From Alphaproteobacteria bacterium (GTDB taxonomy: Bacteria; Pseudomonadota; Alphaproteobacteria; Sphingomonadales; Sphingomonadaceae): 9,295 bases of DNA. Made by a program: the position numbers and the translations under genes. The DNA lies in contig JAHJWA010000207.1 in the NCBI GenBank assembly GCA_018828205.1, forward strand, positions 1 to 9,295, given 5' to 3'. Positions 1-7,676 of the stretch are shown piece by piece (position 1 is the first letter of the stretch; each line of letters opens with the position of its first letter). Below the pieces are notes generated by a model. It was not told where the DNA came from and did no database searches. It saw only the letters and a list, made by a program, of their open reading frames with translations.

Positions 1-11
1 CCCAGACACCA

Positions 12-18
12 GGGAGGG
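12..18 (+). promoter_or_regulatory. Shine-Dalgarno of zwf
   Basis: A purine-rich GGGAGGG lies about 11 bases upstream of the ATG at 30 and contains the GGAGG core. It supports that ATG as the zwf start. Only 29 bases precede the gene in this window, so the operon promoter and any operator lie outside and cannot be assessed. Confidence 0.75.
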
Positions 19-29
19 ACGACACCGCA

Positions 30-1472
30 ATGAGTTTCACGGCGGACCGGTTGCTTTTGTTCGGCGCGACGGGCGACCTCGCCCAGCGGATGCTGCTTCC
101 CTCGCTCTGCGCGCTGCATTCGGACGGGTTGCTGGCTCCCGATCTCAAGATCGTCGGCACCGCGCGGACCGAGATGAGCAATGCGGAATTCCGCGAATTC
201 GCGCGCGAGGCGCTCGAGCAGTATCTACCTGCCGTGCGCCGCGCGGGCGTGGGCGAATTTCTCGAGCGGCTGGTCTACGAGGCGGTCGATGCGACCACGC
301 TCGACGGCTACCACCGGCTGGCCGAGCTGGTCGGCGAGGATTGCCAGGGCCTCGCAATCTTCCTTTCCACCGCGCCCAGGCTGTTCGAAGCGACCATCGC
401 CGGCCTCGCGCATGCCGGGCTGACCGGCGAGCGCACCCGGATCGGGCTGGAAAAGCCGCTCGGCACCGATCTCGCCTCGAGCCGCGAGATCAACGACGCG
501 GTCGCGCGAGAATTCGGCGAGGACCGCATCTTCCGCATCGATCACTATCTCGGCAAGGAGACCGTGCAGAACCTGCTGGCGCTGCGCTTTGCCAACCTGC
601 TGTTCGAACCGGTGTGGAATTCCACCCATATCGACCATGTCCAGATCACCGTCGCCGAGACTGTCGGGCTCGAGGGGCGCGCGGGCTTCTACGACGAGAC
701 CGGGGCCTTGCGCGACATGGTGCAGAACCACATGCTCCAGCTGCTCGCGCTGGTCGCGATGGAACCGCCGACCAGCTTCGACGCCACCGCGGTGCGCGAC
801 GAGAAGGTCAAGGTGCTGCGCGCGCTGCGCACCGTCTCCGAGGACGAGACCGTCACCGGGCAATACCGCGCCGGCGCGGTCGGGGGCGAGGCGGTGCCAG
901 GTTACGATCAGGAGCTGGGCGAGGAGAGCGCCGCCGAAACCTTCGTCGCGATCAAGGCGCATGTCGACAATTGGCGCTGGAAGGGGGTGCCCTTCTACCT
1001 GCGCACCGGCAAGCGGCTGCCCGAGCGGGTGACAGAGATCGTCGTCCAGTTCCGCTCGGTCCCGCATTCGATCTTCGAGGCCAGGGGTGCGACCACCAAG
1101 CCCAATCGCCTTGTCATCGGCATCCAGCCCGAGGAGAACATCCAGTTCTCGCTGATGGCCAAGCTGCCCGGGCTCGACCGCGAAGGGCTGCGACTGCGCG
1201 AGGTCCCGCTCGACGTGACTATGCCCGATGCCTTTTCCGACACGATCCGCCGGATCGCTTACGAACGCCTGCTGCTCGATCTGGTCGAGGGCGACCAGAC
1301 TTTGTTCGTCCGCCGCGACGAGGTAGAAGCGCAGTGGGAATGGATCGACGCGATCCGGGCGCTGTGGGACGCGCGCGGGACCAGGCCGCGTCCCTACACC
1401 GCGGGCAGCTGGGGTCCGAGCGCAGCTATCGCGCTGGCCGAACGCGACGGAGTGAGCTGGCACGATGAATAA
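30..1472 (+). CDS. zwf: Glucose-6-phosphate 1-dehydrogenase
   Basis: Cytoplasmic enzyme that oxidises glucose-6-phosphate to 6-phosphogluconolactone with NAD(P)+, the entry step of the Entner-Doudoroff and oxidative pentose phosphate routes. The 480-residue protein has the usual family length. Seen in the sequence: an N-terminal Rossmann fingerprint GATGDL (residues 12-17), EKPLG (141-145), the signature RIDHYLGKE (169-177) with the substrate-binding DHYLGK core, the family's catalytic-base histidine in QNHMLQ (H234), and an RTGKR motif near residue 328. The start is the first in-frame ATG behind a good ribosome-binding site. The end overlaps the edd start by 8 bases, so the two are probably translated as a coupled pair. 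One oddity: the lysine of the usual RKL motif just after GDLA is methionine here (M21). From memory, the Zymomonas enzyme shares this QRMLLPSL form. Identity is near certain; the NAD/NADP preference cannot be read off. Confidence 0.97.
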   Translation: MSFTADRLLLFGATGDLAQRMLLPSLCALHSDGLLAPDLKIVGTARTEMSNAEFREFAREALEQYLPAVRRAGVGEFLERLVYEAVDATTLDGYHRLAELVGEDCQGLAIFLSTAPRLFEATIAGLAHAGLTGERTRIGLEKPLGTDLASSREINDAVAREFGEDRIFRIDHYLGKETVQNLLALRFANLLFEPVWNSTHIDHVQITVAETVGLEGRAGFYDETGALRDMVQNHMLQLLALVAMEPPTSFDATAVRDEKVKVLRALRTVSEDETVTGQYRAGAVGGEAVPGYDQELGEESAAETFVAIKAHVDNWRWKGVPFYLRTGKRLPERVTEIVVQFRSVPHSIFEARGATTKPNRLVIGIQPEENIQFSLMAKLPGLDREGLRLREVPLDVTMPDAFSDTIRRIAYERLLLDLVEGDQTLFVRRDEVEAQWEWIDAIRALWDARGTRPRPYTAGSWGPSAAIALAERDGVSWHDE

Positions 1473-3279
1473 ACCCCTCCACGACACGATCGAGCGGGTC
1501 ACCCGGCGGGTGATCGCCAATTCACGCGACGGGCGGAGCCGCTATCTCGAGCTCATGGAGCGCGAGCGCGAGCGGATGCCCGAGCGTTCGCAGGTTTCCT
1601 GCTCCAATCTCGCGCATGCCTACGCCGGGGCGGACGAGGACCAGCAGGCGCTGCGCGCCTCGAGCGGGCCCAACCTCGGCATCGTCACCGCCTACAACGA
1701 CATGCTCTCCGCGCATCAGCCCTATTACCGCTATCCCGAGCGGATGAAGATCTGGGCGCGCGAGGTCGGGGCCACCGCGCAGGTGGCAGGCGGCACTCCC
1801 GCGATGTGCGACGGCGTGACGCAGGGCGAGGACGGGATGGAGCTGTCGCTGTTCAGCCGCGACGTCATCGCGCTCTCGACCGCGGTCGCGCTGAGCCACC
1901 AGATGTACGACGGCATGGCGCTGCTCGGCATTTGCGACAAGATCGTGCCGGGCCTGATGATCGGCGCGCTGCGCTTCGGCCATCTGCCCGCGATCTTCGT
2001 GCCCGCTGGGCCGATGCCCAGCGGCATCCCCAACCGCCAGAAGCAGGCGGTCCGCCAGCTCTATGCCGAGGGCAAGGCCGACCGCGCGCAATTGCTCGAA
2101 AGCGAAATGCAGAGCTATCATTCGCCGGGCACCTGCACCTTCTACGGCACCGCCAATTCCAACCAGATGATGATGGAGATGATGGGGGTGCACGTCCCCG
2201 GCGCGGCCTTCGTCCAGCCGGGCAAGAAGCTGCGCCAGGAAATGACCCGCGCCGCGGTCCACCGGCTCGCCGCGATCGGGATCGACAGCGATGATTACCG
2301 CCCGCTCTCGCGCGTCATCGACGAGAAGGCGATCGTCAACGCCGCGATCGGCCTGCTCGCGACCGGCGGCTCGACCAATCACGCGATCCATATCCCGGCT
2401 ATGGCGCGCGCGGCGGGAATCGCCTTCGACTGGAACGATCTCGCCGAACTGTCGAGCGCGGTGCCGCTGATCGCGCGGGTCTATCCCAATGGCGCGGGCG
2501 ATGTGAACCATTTCCACGCGGCCGGGGGGATGGCCTATGTCATCGGCACGCTGCTCGACGAAGGGCTGGCGCATGGCGATCTGCTCACCGTCTGGGACGG
2601 CGGGGTGCCGGCCTATGCGCGCGAACCCTTCGAGCATGACGAGAACCTCGACTGGCGCGATCCGGGGGAAAGCGGCGATACCGAGATGCTCCGCCCCGCC
2701 TCCGCCCCCTTCCAGCCCGACGGCGGAATGCGGCTGCTGCAGGGCAATCTGGGGCGCGCCTGCTTCAAGAGTTCTTCGGTCGACCGCGAGCGCTGGACGG
2801 TCGAGGCGCCGTGCCGCGTCTTCGCCACCCAGCACGATGTCGCGGAGGCATTCGCAAAGGGCGAACTCGACCGCGATGTGGTGGTGGTGGTCCGCTTCCA
2901 GGGCCCGCGCGCCAACGGCATGCCCGAACTGCACAAGCTGACCCCGGCGCTCGGGGTTCTGCAGGATCGCGGCTATCGCGTCGCATTGCTGACCGACGGG
3001 CGGATGTCGGGCGCCAGCGGCAAGGTGCCCGCGGCGATCCATTGCAGCCCCGAGGCGCGCGGCGGCGGCCCGCTTGCGCTGCTTCGCGACGGCGATGTGG
3101 TGAAGGTCTGCGCCGCGACGGGCGAGCTTTCCACGACCGCCGATCTCGCAGACCGCGAACCTGCCGCCGATCCGCAGGTGGAACAGGGCGTAGGGCGCGA
3201 GCTGTTCGCGATGTTCCGCGCCCATGCGGACGAGGCCGAACGCGGCGGTTCCTCGATGCTGGCGCTGGCGGGGCTGTGA
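1465..3279 (+). CDS. edd: 6-phosphogluconate dehydratase (Entner-Doudoroff)
   Basis: Dehydrates 6-phosphogluconate to 2-keto-3-deoxy-6-phosphogluconate (KDPG), the first committed Entner-Doudoroff step, in the cytoplasm. The 604 residues match the length of E. coli Edd closely. This is an IlvD/Edd-family iron-sulfur dehydratase. Three cysteines in the family's conserved contexts are visible: C115 (AMCDGVTQGEDGMELS), C157 (GICDKIVPG) and C224 (SPGTCTFYGTANSNQMM). The C-terminal signature LTDGRMSGASGKVPAA starts near residue 509. The motifs RFQGPRANGMPELHKLTP and SYHSPGTCTFYG favour Edd over the dihydroxyacid dehydratase IlvD, and so does the position between zwf and glk/eda. The ATG at 1465 overlaps the last 8 bases of zwf, with a GGAG at 1449-1452 as a moderate ribosome-binding site. 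An Fe-S enzyme of this family is expected to be oxygen-sensitive. No frameshift or missing motif is seen. Confidence 0.97.
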   Translation: MNKPLHDTIERVTRRVIANSRDGRSRYLELMERERERMPERSQVSCSNLAHAYAGADEDQQALRASSGPNLGIVTAYNDMLSAHQPYYRYPERMKIWAREVGATAQVAGGTPAMCDGVTQGEDGMELSLFSRDVIALSTAVALSHQMYDGMALLGICDKIVPGLMIGALRFGHLPAIFVPAGPMPSGIPNRQKQAVRQLYAEGKADRAQLLESEMQSYHSPGTCTFYGTANSNQMMMEMMGVHVPGAAFVQPGKKLRQEMTRAAVHRLAAIGIDSDDYRPLSRVIDEKAIVNAAIGLLATGGSTNHAIHIPAMARAAGIAFDWNDLAELSSAVPLIARVYPNGAGDVNHFHAAGGMAYVIGTLLDEGLAHGDLLTVWDGGVPAYAREPFEHDENLDWRDPGESGDTEMLRPASAPFQPDGGMRLLQGNLGRACFKSSSVDRERWTVEAPCRVFATQHDVAEAFAKGELDRDVVVVVRFQGPRANGMPELHKLTPALGVLQDRGYRVALLTDGRMSGASGKVPAAIHCSPEARGGGPLALLRDGDVVKVCAATGELSTTADLADREPAADPQVEQGVGRELFAMFRAHADEAERGGSSMLALAGL

Positions 3280-3295
3280 AGACCAGGGCGAAACC

Positions 3296-3300
3296 GAAGG
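3296..3300 (+). promoter_or_regulatory. Shine-Dalgarno that fixes the glk start
   Basis: GAAGG ends seven bases before the ATG at 3308. The open frame extends upstream to an ATG at 3224 inside edd, but those extra residues are the out-of-frame reading of the edd 3' end. This site and the onset of the glucokinase N-terminal motif directly after M(3308) identify 3308 as the true start. Confidence 0.7.
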
Positions 3301-3307
3301 CAATGTC

Positions 3308-4288
3308 ATGACCGAACTCGTCGCCGTCGATATCGGCGGAACCCATGCGCGCTTCGTGATCGCCCGCGTCGCTGCCGACGGTGGCCTGACGCTGGGCGAG
3401 CCGGAGACGCTGCACACCCGCGATCACGCCAGCTTCCAGACCGCGTGGGAGGACTACCGGCTTCATCAGGGCGGCACGCTCCCTCCGCGTGTGGCGCTGT
3501 CGGTGGCGGGGCCCGTCGGCGGCGAGGTGATCCGCTTCACCAACAACCCCTGGATCATCCGCCCCTCGCTGATGCAGTCCAAGCTGGGGGTCGAGGCCTT
3601 CACGATCGTCAATGATTTCGCCGCGGTGGCGCATGCCGTGGCGCGCGCCCCCGAAGACCAGTTCGTCCATGTCACCGGGCCAGACAAGCCGCTGGCCGCA
3701 GAAGGCACCATCAGCGTGCTTGGCCCCGGCACCGGACTCGGCGTGGCGCATCTGTGGCGTTCGGGCGAGAGCTACCGTGTGACCGCGACCGAGGGCGGCC
3801 ATGTCGATTTCGCTCCGCTCGACAGCATCGAGGATGCGATCCTCGCCCGGTTGCGCCGCTCGCACAATCGCGTCTCGATAGAGCGCGTCGTCTCCGGCCC
3901 CGCGATCGGCCCGATCCGCCAGACGCTCGCCGCAATGGAGGGGCGCGCACTCACCGAAGAGGACGACATCACGCTGTGGACCCGCGGGCTCGAGGACAAG
4001 GACAGCCTCGCCGCCGCGGCCGTTGACCGCTTCTGCCTCTCGCTGGGCAGCGTGGCGGGCGATATCGCGCTGTCGCAGGGCGGGTTCGGCGGAGTGGTGA
4101 TTGCCGGGGGGCTGGGATACCGGCTGCGCGACCACCTGCCCCGCTCGGGCTTCGCCGAACGCTTCCGCGCCAAGGGGCGGTTCGCCGAGCTGATGGGCAC
4201 CATCCCGGTCAAGCTGATCGTCCATCCGCAGCCCGGCCTGTTCGGGGCCGCGGCCGCCTTCGTCGCCGAACATGGAGTGCCCCAATGA
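3308..4288 (+). CDS. glk: Glucokinase (hexokinase-fold bacterial Glk family)
   Basis: Phosphorylates cytoplasmic glucose with ATP to glucose-6-phosphate, feeding Zwf two genes upstream. The 326 residues match the bacterial glucokinase family typified by E. coli Glk (321 residues). Motifs in order: phosphate-1 loop VDIGGTHARF (residues 7-16), VNDF with the catalytic-base aspartate (D103), GPGTGLG (139-145), EGGHVDFAP (162-170) for sugar binding, an SGPAIGP segment near 200, and a C-terminal AGGLGYRL followed by the family-typical GRFAELM...IPVKLIVHPQPGL. It lacks the cysteine-rich zinc motif of the ROK family. It starts 28 bases after edd with its own ribosome-binding site, the only non-overlapping junction in the operon. 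Its stop is shared with the eda start in an ATGA. A glucokinase in the operon suggests that glucose enters as free sugar by a permease rather than through a PTS; this is an inference. Confidence 0.96.
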   Translation: MTELVAVDIGGTHARFVIARVAADGGLTLGEPETLHTRDHASFQTAWEDYRLHQGGTLPPRVALSVAGPVGGEVIRFTNNPWIIRPSLMQSKLGVEAFTIVNDFAAVAHAVARAPEDQFVHVTGPDKPLAAEGTISVLGPGTGLGVAHLWRSGESYRVTATEGGHVDFAPLDSIEDAILARLRRSHNRVSIERVVSGPAIGPIRQTLAAMEGRALTEEDDITLWTRGLEDKDSLAAAAVDRFCLSLGSVAGDIALSQGGFGGVVIAGGLGYRLRDHLPRSGFAERFRAKGRFAELMGTIPVKLIVHPQPGLFGAAAAFVAEHGVPQ

Positions 4289-4899
4289 CCACCATCGCCG
4301 AGATCATGACGCAGGCCCCGGTCATCCCGGTCATCGTGATCGACGAGCTTTCGCAGGCCGAACCGCTCGCCCGCGCGCTGGTCGCCGGGGGCTTGCCGGT
4401 GCTCGAAGTCACGCTGCGCACGCCGGCGGCGCTCGATGCGATCCGGGCAATGAAAGCGGTTCCGGGCGCGGTGGTCGGCGCAGGCACCGTGACCGGCGAA
4501 GCGGATCTCGCCGATGCGCTTGAGGCGGGCGCGCAATTCATCGTATCGCCGGGCCTCACCGAGCCGCTGGCCAAGGCCGCTGCGCGCGAGCGCGTGCCCT
4601 TTCTCCCCGGGATCGCCACCGCTGGCGATATCATGCGCGGACTCGATCTCGGGCTGACGCATTTCAAGTTCTTTCCCGCGGTCGCCGCCGGGGGCATCCC
4701 GGCGCTCAAGGCGCTTGCCGCGCCGTTCGCACAATGCCGTTTCTGCCCCACCGGGGGGATCGGTCTCGAGAATGCCGCGGAATGGCTTGCGCTCGAGGCG
4801 GTGCTCTGCGTCGGCGGCAGTTGGGTCGCGCCGCGCGGGCCGGTCCATTCCGAGAACATCACCAGCCTCGCCCGCGAAGCCGCCGGACTGAAACGATGA
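4285..4899 (+). CDS. eda: KDPG aldolase (2-keto-3-deoxy-6-phosphogluconate aldolase)
   Basis: Cleaves KDPG to pyruvate and glyceraldehyde-3-phosphate, the final reaction specific to the Entner-Doudoroff pathway. The 204 residues form a single class I TIM-barrel aldolase domain of typical length (E. coli Eda about 213). Visible catalytic features: the Schiff-base lysine K128 in HFKFFPA, the catalytic glutamate E41 and phosphate/substrate-binding R45 in LEVTLRT, T68 in GAGTV, and the phosphate-binding glycines of CPTGGIG. The ATG overlaps the glk stop in ATGA, and a GGAG at 4274-4277 lies seven bases upstream, so the start is well supported. The stop overlaps the next gene in the same way. The family can also split 4-hydroxy-2-oxoglutarate, but location beside edd indicates KDPG as the main substrate. 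Confidence 0.96.
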   Translation: MTTIAEIMTQAPVIPVIVIDELSQAEPLARALVAGGLPVLEVTLRTPAALDAIRAMKAVPGAVVGAGTVTGEADLADALEAGAQFIVSPGLTEPLAKAAARERVPFLPGIATAGDIMRGLDLGLTHFKFFPAVAAGGIPALKALAAPFAQCRFCPTGGIGLENAAEWLALEAVLCVGGSWVAPRGPVHSENITSLAREAAGLKR

Positions 4900-7667
4900 A
4901 GACCACCGCCGAACTTTCCGCGCGGCTCGCGGAGCTCCACGAACGGACCCGCGAGACGCCGCTGTTCAACCCAGTGTTCCAGCTCTCGCTCGACCTGTCG
5001 CGGCAGCTGGAATCGGGCGAGCTTACCCTGCAGGATTGCGCCGCGCTGGTGGCGGAACTGGAACACGATTCGCTCAAGAGCCGCGCCCAGCGGCTGCGCT
5101 CGCTGGTGGCGCCGGTCGCACGCGAGGAGAACCTCTCCGCTCTCACGACCCGCGAGGGGGATTTCGATCTCTTCCGCACGCGCTGGGAAACCCCGGCATT
5201 GCACGCGGTCTTCACCGCGCATCCCACCTTCCTGCTTACCCCCGCACAGACCGAGGCGATCGCCGATGCGGCCAGCGGCGAGCAAGCCATCGATGACAGC
5301 GCCTGCGTCGTCGCGGACGAGCGCCCGGCGATCACGCTGCCTTACGAGCACCATTGCGCAATGGCGGCGATCGCGCGGGCGCAGGACGCCCGCGACACGG
5401 TGGTGGGAAAAGTGCTGGCAGAGGCAGAGCAGCGCTGGCCCGACCGCTGGCAGGCGCTCGCCCCGCTGCCGTTCCGCTTCGCTTCCTGGGTCGGCTACGA
5501 CATGGACGGGCGAACCGACATCAAATGGTACCACTCGATCGGCTTCCGCTTGGCGGAAAAGGCGCAGCGGCTCGAGCGCTATGCCGCGAGGCTCGCAGGC
5601 TTCGCGCCTGATCACGCGCTGCTCGATCCGCTGCGCCGCGCCGCCGCCTTCGCGGCGGAGCGCGCGGAGGACTTCGGCGGCGATCTCACCGATCCCGAAG
5701 CGCTGTCGGTGGCAGCGAACCGGCTGACCGACGCGCATTCCGACAAGCTCACCAGTCTGGCGGAGATCATCGCCACCCTCGAGAGCGAAGCCGCAAATTC
5801 CGATAGCGAAGGCGCGATCGCGCGCAAGACGCTCGCCGCGGCGATGCGCGCCGACGGGCTCGGGATGGGCTGGGTCCATTTCCGCGTCAACGCCAGCCAG
5901 CTCCACAACGCCATCCGCCGCAGGGTCGATCCGGACAACACGCTCGATCTCGCCAGCAAGGGCGCAATGGCCGTCCTGCGCGACATATTGGACAAGGTCG
6001 AACCTCTGCGGACCAATTTCGCCGCGCTGGCGATCGAGAGCAGCACCGCGATTCGCCAGTTCCTGGTGATGGCGCAGATCCTCCAGCATATCGATGCCGA
6101 TGCGCCGATAAGGATGCTGGTGGCCGAATGCGAACAGCCATCGACCGTGCTAGCGGCGCTCTATTTCGCAAGGCTCTTCGGGATCGAGGACAAGGTCGAT
6201 GTCTCGCCGCTGTTCGAGACCGAGACCGCGCTCGAGCACGGCGGGCGCTTCCTCGACGCGCTCTGCGCTGAACCCGCCTACCAGTCCTATGCCCGCCAGC
6301 GCGGCCGGATCTGCATCCAGACCGGGTTCTCCGACGCCGGACGCTTCGTCGGGCAGATCCCCGCCAGTCTCGCGATCGAGCGGCTGCAGGGACGGATGGC
6401 GGATGCGATGGCCAACAACGGTCTCACCGAGGTGGCGGCGCTGATCTTCAACACCCATGGCGAAGGGATGGGCCGCGGCGCGCATCCCGGTGGTTTCGCC
6501 GACCGGCTGGCCTGGCCGCTCAGCTCCTGGGCGCGGCGCCGCTTCGCCCGTGCCGGGATCGCGCTGGAGGCCGAAGCGAGCTTCCAGGGCGGCGACGGCT
6601 ATTTGTTCTTCGCGACGCCCGAGCTTGCGCTCGCCACGCTGTCGCGGATCGCGCAATTGCGCCCCGGCGACACCGATCCCGATGTCGACCCCGACCCCTT
6701 CTACCGCCGCACCGATCTGAGCCTCGATTTCTACCGCGCGGTCCGCAGCCACCAGCGCGACCATCTCGAGAGCCGCACCTATGCCCGCGCGGTGACCGCC
6801 TTCGGGCTCGGCCTGCTCAACACCACCGGCAGCCGGGTCTCGCGCCGCCAGGGTGATCTTTCGAGCGATCGCGAGATGAGCCTGCGGCAGATCCGTGCGA
6901 TCCCGCACAACGCGATCCTCCAGCAGCTCGGCTATCCGGTGAACATCATCGCGGGGATCGGCAGCGCCGCCGAGGGCAGCTACGAGGACATCGCCGCGCT
7001 GCTGCAGGAGAGCGAGCGCGGGCGGCAGATCATGCGGCTGGTGCGCGCCTCCAACGCGCTGGCGAGCATCAAGACGGTGGCCGCCTATGGCGAGCTGTTC
7101 AACTCCGCCTATTGGGCGAGCCGCCCCTATCGCGGCACCGAGCAGCACCTCGCCCCCGCCTGCGAAACGCTGGCCGAATATCTCACCGGCGACGATCGCA
7201 ACGGCGTGTTCCGCCGGCTGACATCGCGGCTCAGGGTCGATGCGCTCAAGCTGCACCGCCTGTTCGCGCTGGTGCCCGACGAGGCCCCGCTCGAGGGACG
7301 CGAGGAAATCCGCCGCACCATCGGCGCGCTGCAGGCGCTCCGCCTGGCGCTGCTCCAGCACATGTTCCTCAAGGCCGTGTCGATCCCCGCCTTCAGCCGC
7401 GCCAACGATATCGATCGCGACGATGTGCTCGAGATGGTCTTCACGCTGCGGGTCGACGAGGCGCTGGCGCAAATGCGGCGCGCCTATCCCACCAGCTTCC
7501 CGCAGCTCTCGGATTTCTCGGTCGCGGAACCCAGCGACTACCCCGACGGGGCGGGCGAAGGCTATGCCCAGATCGGACGCGACTATATCGATCCGATCGA
7601 GGCTGCGCAGGCGCTCAATCTGCGGATCGGTACTGCCATCGCCAATCTCTTCGGCGCGCATGGCTAG
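4896..7667 (+). CDS. Divergent phosphoenolpyruvate carboxylase-like protein
   Basis: Homologous to PEP carboxylase, which makes oxaloacetate from PEP and bicarbonate in the cytoplasm. The 923 residues are slightly longer than E. coli Ppc (883). The whole fold can be followed: TAHPT with the catalytic histidine (H109), SWVGYDMDGRTDI (classical GGDRDGNP) at 197-209, HFRVN (R330; classical LDIRQ), PLFET with metal ligand E441, GFSDAGR with metal ligand D480, THGEGMGRG with H521 and R527, FQGGDGY (classical EQGE), GSRVSRR and RAIP (667-670). Several positions are unusual. The lysine after GYSD is R483. The glycine-rich loop HGRGGSIGRGG is two residues shorter and its first arginine is E523 or deleted. 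The arginine of the WTQNR segment is glycine (about 679). The C-terminus is AHG instead of NTG. It starts in an ATGA overlap with eda and has only a weak ribosome-binding site, so it probably depends on translational coupling. It may be a working PEPC of a divergent clade or a paralogue with changed activity; I withhold the symbol ppc for that reason. Homology is very sure, activity is not. Confidence 0.85.
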   Translation: MKTTAELSARLAELHERTRETPLFNPVFQLSLDLSRQLESGELTLQDCAALVAELEHDSLKSRAQRLRSLVAPVAREENLSALTTREGDFDLFRTRWETPALHAVFTAHPTFLLTPAQTEAIADAASGEQAIDDSACVVADERPAITLPYEHHCAMAAIARAQDARDTVVGKVLAEAEQRWPDRWQALAPLPFRFASWVGYDMDGRTDIKWYHSIGFRLAEKAQRLERYAARLAGFAPDHALLDPLRRAAAFAAERAEDFGGDLTDPEALSVAANRLTDAHSDKLTSLAEIIATLESEAANSDSEGAIARKTLAAAMRADGLGMGWVHFRVNASQLHNAIRRRVDPDNTLDLASKGAMAVLRDILDKVEPLRTNFAALAIESSTAIRQFLVMAQILQHIDADAPIRMLVAECEQPSTVLAALYFARLFGIEDKVDVSPLFETETALEHGGRFLDALCAEPAYQSYARQRGRICIQTGFSDAGRFVGQIPASLAIERLQGRMADAMANNGLTEVAALIFNTHGEGMGRGAHPGGFADRLAWPLSSWARRRFARAGIALEAEASFQGGDGYLFFATPELALATLSRIAQLRPGDTDPDVDPDPFYRRTDLSLDFYRAVRSHQRDHLESRTYARAVTAFGLGLLNTTGSRVSRRQGDLSSDREMSLRQIRAIPHNAILQQLGYPVNIIAGIGSAAEGSYEDIAALLQESERGRQIMRLVRASNALASIKTVAAYGELFNSAYWASRPYRGTEQHLAPACETLAEYLTGDDRNGVFRRLTSRLRVDALKLHRLFALVPDEAPLEGREEIRRTIGALQALRLALLQHMFLKAVSIPAFSRANDIDRDDVLEMVFTLRVDEALAQMRRAYPTSFPQLSDFSVAEPSDYPDGAGEGYAQIGRDYIDPIEAAQALNLRIGTAIANLFGAHG

Positions 7668-7676
7668 CCGTTAACG

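Noticed and set aside
192..203. Perfect 12-base palindrome CGCGAATTCGCG within zwf
   Set aside because: Lies inside conserved coding sequence and is explained by the residues encoded there; no second copy or regulatory context.
341..1468. A second + frame of 375 codons inside zwf
   Set aside because: Arg/Ala/Pro-rich out-of-frame reading of a well-identified gene.
225..1520. Long open frame of 431 codons on the - strand across zwf
   Set aside because: Antisense shadow of zwf caused by G/C-rich third positions; composition is Arg/Gly/Asp-rich low-specificity, with no recognisable domain or ribosome-binding site.
2161..2190. Repetitive ATGATG and, at about 2878-2891, GTGGTG runs in edd
   Set aside because: They encode the conserved NQMMMEMMG and VVVVVRFQGP segments of the dehydratase, not a microsatellite with separate function.
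3224..3307. Upstream extension of glk by 28 residues
   Set aside because: Reads the edd 3' end out of frame; the glucokinase motif and the GAAGG site place the start at 3308.
1522..3417. Open frame of 631 codons on the - strand across edd
   Set aside because: Mirror of edd codon bias; histidine, arginine and alanine-rich with no family motif. edd itself is fully supported.
4734..4895. Upstream extension of the PEPC-like protein by 54 residues
   Set aside because: It is the out-of-frame reading of eda, Arg-rich and unlike any PEPC N-terminus; the ATGA overlap at 4896 is the natural start.
2765..6089. Very long overlapping - strand open frames (2765-4285, 3772-4848, 4209-6089) and 6150-7661
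   Set aside because: They lie opposite glk, eda and the PEPC-like gene, which all have clear motifs; the antisense products show no motifs and only reflect the scarcity of stop codons in this composition.
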